25,482 nucleotides of DNA from DATDPY01 sp964395765. Lineage in GTDB: Bacteria; Bacteroidota; Bacteroidia; Cytophagales; Cyclobacteriaceae. This document shows positions 22,588 through 25,482 of the stretch, one piece after another. Under the pieces are notes generated by a model that saw nothing but the letters and a program-made list of their open reading frames with translations, had not been told where the DNA came from and did not search any database. The stretch lies in the NCBI GenBank assembly GCA_964395765.1, contig CAYNCU010000026.1, positions 1 to 25,482 on the forward strand, written 5' to 3'. Made by a program: the position numbers and the translations under genes. Position 1 is the first letter of the stretch. Each line of letters begins with the position of its first letter.

Positions 22588-25053
22588 ATGCCGAAGATTG
22601 AATTCATTGATCCGAAAGAAATAAGGAAAAAGAACCGGATATCCTTTACTCCCATCCCGGTCAATCAATATGATAAAAATATTGAGGAGGAAAAAATCCG
22701 ATATACACCGGAAGAATTCCTGAATATTTACTGCGATATGGCAGTCATCCGGGAATTCGAAAATATGCTGAATCTTATTAAAACCCGGGGGGAATGTTAC
22801 GGAATAGAATATCATCACGGTGGACCGGCCCACCTTTCCATCGGGCAGGAGGCAGCGGCCGTTGGAATGGCTTTCCTTTTAAATGAAAAGGATTTTATTT
22901 TCGGCTCTCACCGGAGTCACGGTGAAATTCTTGCAAAAGGATTATCGGTCATTGAAAAGCTTGGTTCCGAACAACTTATCCGGATCATGGAAGGATATTT
23001 CGACGGGAAAACACTGGCAGTAGTGCAAAAGAATTTCAAAGGGGAGGTGAAGGAGCTGGCTGTCGATTTCCTTTTATATGGAACCTTGGCAGAAATATTC
23101 GGAAAGGAATATGGATTTAACAAAGGCCTGGGTGGGTCGATGCACGCCTTCTTCCCTCCGTTCGGGATATATCCCAATAATGCGATCGTTGGCGGTTCGG
23201 CGGATATTTCCGTAGGTGCCGCCTTATTTAAAAAAGTGAATCGCAAGGAAGGTATTATCGTTGTCAATATCGGCGATGCTTCCATGGGATGCGGCCCGGT
23301 TTGGGAAGCTTTGTCATTCGCCACCATGGATCAATATAATCTCCTTTGGGAAGAGGAAAATAAAGGTGGACTTCCTTTGATATTCAATTTTATGAATAAC
23401 CAGTATGGAATGGGCGGACAAACCTGCGGCGAAACGATGGGTTTCAGCATGCTGGCCAGAATAGGCGCCGGGATTAACCCCGAACAAATGTATGCTGAAA
23501 GAATTGACGGGTATGATCCTTTAGCCGTCATTGATGCTTACCGTCGGAAAATACAGCTTTTGAAAGAAAAGAAAGGCCCCGTCCTGCTCGATACGGTTAC
23601 CTACCGGATCAGTGGCCATAGCCCTTCCGATGCCTCCTCTTACCGGACAAAAGAAGAGATTGAAGCCTGGGAACAACAGGACTCCATCAATTCTTATGGT
23701 GAAAAAATTGTAAGTGCCGGTATAGCTTCTGTCTCACAACTTGAAAAAATAAGAAATTATGCCGCTGAATCGGTAAAGAAAGCGCTCTTACTGGCTTCTG
23801 ATGCAGAAATATCGCCGAGAATGGATCTTGAAAGTCATCCCGATGCCATTGGCAATTTTATGTTTTCAAACATTTCCATGGATAAATTCGATGAGGGAAA
23901 ACCGGTTACGAATCATGACCTGGAAGAAAACCCCCGTATTAAACAGATCCGTGCCAAGGAACGTTTCGGTATGAAAGACGGCAATCCGGTGCCGAAGATA
24001 AAAGCCTATAACCTGCGGGACGGAATTTTCGAGGCTATCATTGACCGGTTTTACAAAGACCCGACCCTCTGTGCTTTTGGAGAAGAAAACCGCGATTGGG
24101 GTGGTGCCTTTGCCGTCTATCGTGGCCTGACCGAAGCCCTTCCCTATCCCCGCCTTTTTAATTCCCCTATTTCGGAAGGTGCCATCGTCGGGGCTGCTGT
24201 AGGTTATGCACTATGTGGCGGGAGGGTGATCCCCGAACTCATGTATTGCGACTTTCTCGGCCGGGCCGGTGACGAAATATTTAACCAGTTATCCAAATGG
24301 CAGGCGATGAGCGGCGATCTTCTCCGGATGCCTGTCGTCCTTCGTGTTTCGGTCGGGTCGAAATACGGCGCCCAACATTCGCAGGACTGGTCTTCCATCG
24401 TGGCCCACATTCCCGGCTTGAAGGTAGTATTTCCGGCCAGCCCCTACGATGCCAAGGGACTTATGAACGCCGCTTTGCAGGGCACGGATCCCGTGATTTT
24501 CTTTGAAAGCCAGCGCATTTACGATATCCCGGAATTATTCCATGAAGGCGGCGTTCCGGAAGGATATTATGAAATTCCTATCGGGGAACCGGATATTAAA
24601 AGGACCGGTAAGGACCTGACCATGCTTTCCATCGGGGCCACGTTGTATAAATGTGTAGAAGCGGCAGACCTGCTGAAGGAAAAATATAATCTCGAAACTG
24701 AAATAATTGACGCAAGGAGTATTGTTCCTTTCAATTTTGAGCCCGTAGTTGAATCTGTAAAAAAAACCGGGAGGATAATACTGGTCAGCGATGCCTGTTC
24801 CCGTGGCTCTGTGTTGAAAGATATAGCCCAGGTCGTCACCGAACTTGCTTTTGATTTTCTCGATGCACCACCGGTTGTAGTAGGTTCCAGGAACTGGATC
24901 ACCCCTGCCTATGAAATGGAAAAATATTTTTTCCCGCAGACTGACTGGATCATCGATGCTATCCATCAGAGAATTTTACCCCTGAAAGACCATATGCCAA
25001 AACATGATTTTTCAAACCATTCAATTATCGACAAGGCAAAAAAGGGAATATAA
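22588..25053 (+). CDS. Fused E1 alpha/beta, thiamine-diphosphate-dependent dehydrogenase
   Basis: An 821-residue fusion. Residues about 40-405 form the E1 alpha half: 'FGSHRSHGEILAKG' at 105-118, 'GLGGSMHAFFPPFGI' at 180-194, and the ThDP motif starting 'GDASMGCGPVWEAL' at 229 and ending 'NFMNNQYGMGG' at 267-277. Residues about 470-810 form the E1 beta half: 'FGEENRDWGGAF' at 497-508, 'FNSPISEGAIVGAAVGYAL' at 524-542, 'YGAQHSQDWSSIVAHIPG' at 593-610 with active-site His597, and 'VVFPASPYDAKGLM'. Standard motifs have GDG, here GDA, and the motif is 12 residues longer than in human PDH E1 alpha. The family's usual fused length in this phylum is about 650-700 residues, so this one is long. It decarboxylates a 2-oxoacid or cleaves an alpha-ketol and acylates the E2 lipoyl arm. 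Substrate is unknown. Confidence 0.92.
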   Translation: MPKIEFIDPKEIRKKNRISFTPIPVNQYDKNIEEEKIRYTPEEFLNIYCDMAVIREFENMLNLIKTRGECYGIEYHHGGPAHLSIGQEAAAVGMAFLLNEKDFIFGSHRSHGEILAKGLSVIEKLGSEQLIRIMEGYFDGKTLAVVQKNFKGEVKELAVDFLLYGTLAEIFGKEYGFNKGLGGSMHAFFPPFGIYPNNAIVGGSADISVGAALFKKVNRKEGIIVVNIGDASMGCGPVWEALSFATMDQYNLLWEEENKGGLPLIFNFMNNQYGMGGQTCGETMGFSMLARIGAGINPEQMYAERIDGYDPLAVIDAYRRKIQLLKEKKGPVLLDTVTYRISGHSPSDASSYRTKEEIEAWEQQDSINSYGEKIVSAGIASVSQLEKIRNYAAESVKKALLLASDAEISPRMDLESHPDAIGNFMFSNISMDKFDEGKPVTNHDLEENPRIKQIRAKERFGMKDGNPVPKIKAYNLRDGIFEAIIDRFYKDPTLCAFGEENRDWGGAFAVYRGLTEALPYPRLFNSPISEGAIVGAAVGYALCGGRVIPELMYCDFLGRAGDEIFNQLSKWQAMSGDLLRMPVVLRVSVGSKYGAQHSQDWSSIVAHIPGLKVVFPASPYDAKGLMNAALQGTDPVIFFESQRIYDIPELFHEGGVPEGYYEIPIGEPDIKRTGKDLTMLSIGATLYKCVEAADLLKEKYNLETEIIDARSIVPFNFEPVVESVKKTGRIILVSDACSRGSVLKDIAQVVTELAFDFLDAPPVVVGSRNWITPAYEMEKYFFPQTDWIIDAIHQRILPLKDHMPKHDFSNHSIIDKAKKGI

Positions 25054-25062
25054 AATTTAATA

Positions 25063-25482
25063 TTGAAGAAGATTATTATTTTCGGCGCGGGTAAAATAGG
25101 CCGGTCTTTTATAGGCCAGCTCTTTGGCCGTGGAGGATATGAAGTGGTATTTGTGGAAGTAAACAAATCCCTGGTGGAGGAACTGAATAAAAGGAGATCC
25201 TATCTCGTAATCATCAAAAATGAAAACCGGAATGAAGAATTTTTAATCAGGAATGTACGCGCCCTTTATTGGTCGGAAAAGGAAACGATAGTGCAGGAAA
25301 TCAACGAAGCCTCTATCCTGGCCACGGCGGTCGGGGCTACCAACCTGCCGGATATTTTGCCACTGATTGCACATGGCATCCTTCATAAACGGGAATCAGG
25401 CCACGATCCCACGACGGATATTATTATTGCCGAAAACCTGCGGAATGCCGGAACGTATATCCGGGATTTAATGCAAAATGAA
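25063..25482 (+). CDS. mtlD: Mannitol-1-phosphate 5-dehydrogenase-like protein (5' part; cut by window end)
   Basis: A TTG at 25063-25065, nine bases after the E1 stop, opens a frame that runs to the window end (140 residues). It starts 'KKIIIFGAGKIGRSFIGQLF', an NAD-binding GxGxxG with the GAGxIGRxFIG signature of MtlD. It continues with 'FVEVNKSLVEELNKRRSYLV', 'ATAVGATNLPDILPLIA', and 'DIIIAENLRNAGTYI', equivalent to the TAVG and ENM/R segments of E. coli MtlD as I remember it. MtlD oxidises mannitol 1-phosphate to fructose 6-phosphate. The C-terminal catalytic half, with its conserved Lys and His region, is outside the window, so the polyol specificity is open. It is the third gene of the GntR-flanked operon. 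Confidence 0.85.
   Translation, partial: MKKIIIFGAGKIGRSFIGQLFGRGGYEVVFVEVNKSLVEELNKRRSYLVIIKNENRNEEFLIRNVRALYWSEKETIVQEINEASILATAVGATNLPDILPLIAHGILHKRESGHDPTTDIIIAENLRNAGTYIRDLMQNE

Noticed and set aside
24535..24966. 143-codon reverse-strand open frame
   Set aside because: It is antisense to the conserved E1 beta half, whose protein-level conservation explains the sequence.

Overview
The window looks like a chromosomal piece of a Bacteroidota (Bacteroidetes) genome, probably a draft or metagenome assembly because it holds a run of 100 N. The phylum assignment rests on several signs: a TonB-dependent receptor with an N-terminal carboxypeptidase-regulatory-like domain paired with a DUF4249 lipoprotein; lipoproteins with short lipoboxes; a PadR regulator overlapping an FtsX-type permease that carries a 'permease prefix' domain; a 288-residue RpoD-type sigma factor beginning with the phylum's typical MRQLKIT; almost no Shine-Dalgarno sequences; and promoters of the TTTG-N19/20-TAnnTTTG type.

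Layout. 1-782 (-): short-chain dehydrogenase, cut by the window edge. 1042-3813 (+): PadR regulator and a large FtsX/MacB-type permease interrupted by the N gap. 4164-6833 (+): a secreted Trp/Tyr/Gly-rich DUF6600-like protein and an apiosidase-like DUF4038 lipoprotein. 7260-9686 (+): a second large permease. 9879-12145 (+): an outer-membrane barrel protein and a GH43-like beta-propeller lipoprotein. 12151-15290 (-): TonB-dependent receptor plus DUF4249 lipoprotein. 15341-16530: two diverged direct copies of a hairpin-rich intergenic element flanking a small SRPBCC/AHSA1 gene. 16559-17242 (+): TonB. 17500-19130 (+): divergent RpoD-like sigma factor and a nitrilase-family hydrolase. 19151-19525 (-): VOC protein. 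19813-25482: HAD phosphatase (+), GntR/UTRA regulator (-), and divergently a three-gene operon (+) of E2 acyltransferase, fused E1 alpha/beta, and a mannitol-1-phosphate 5-dehydrogenase-like protein cut by the window end.

How the genes may work together. The first two thirds is mostly cell-envelope function: two permeases without an ATPase in view, secreted or lipoprotein glycan-active enzymes, and TonB-dependent uptake parts. The most distinctive unit is the last 5.6 kb, where a sugar-type GntR regulator faces a TPP/lipoate 2-oxoacid (or alpha-ketol) dehydrogenase made of a fused E1 and an E2 with two peripheral-subunit-binding domains, followed by a polyol-phosphate dehydrogenase. Paired ACTTGT-N4-ACAAGT-like dyads lie in the divergent intergenic region. 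I do not recognise a described pathway that matches this set; the substrate is unknown. No tRNA, rRNA, CRISPR array, intact insertion sequence or riboswitch was seen.
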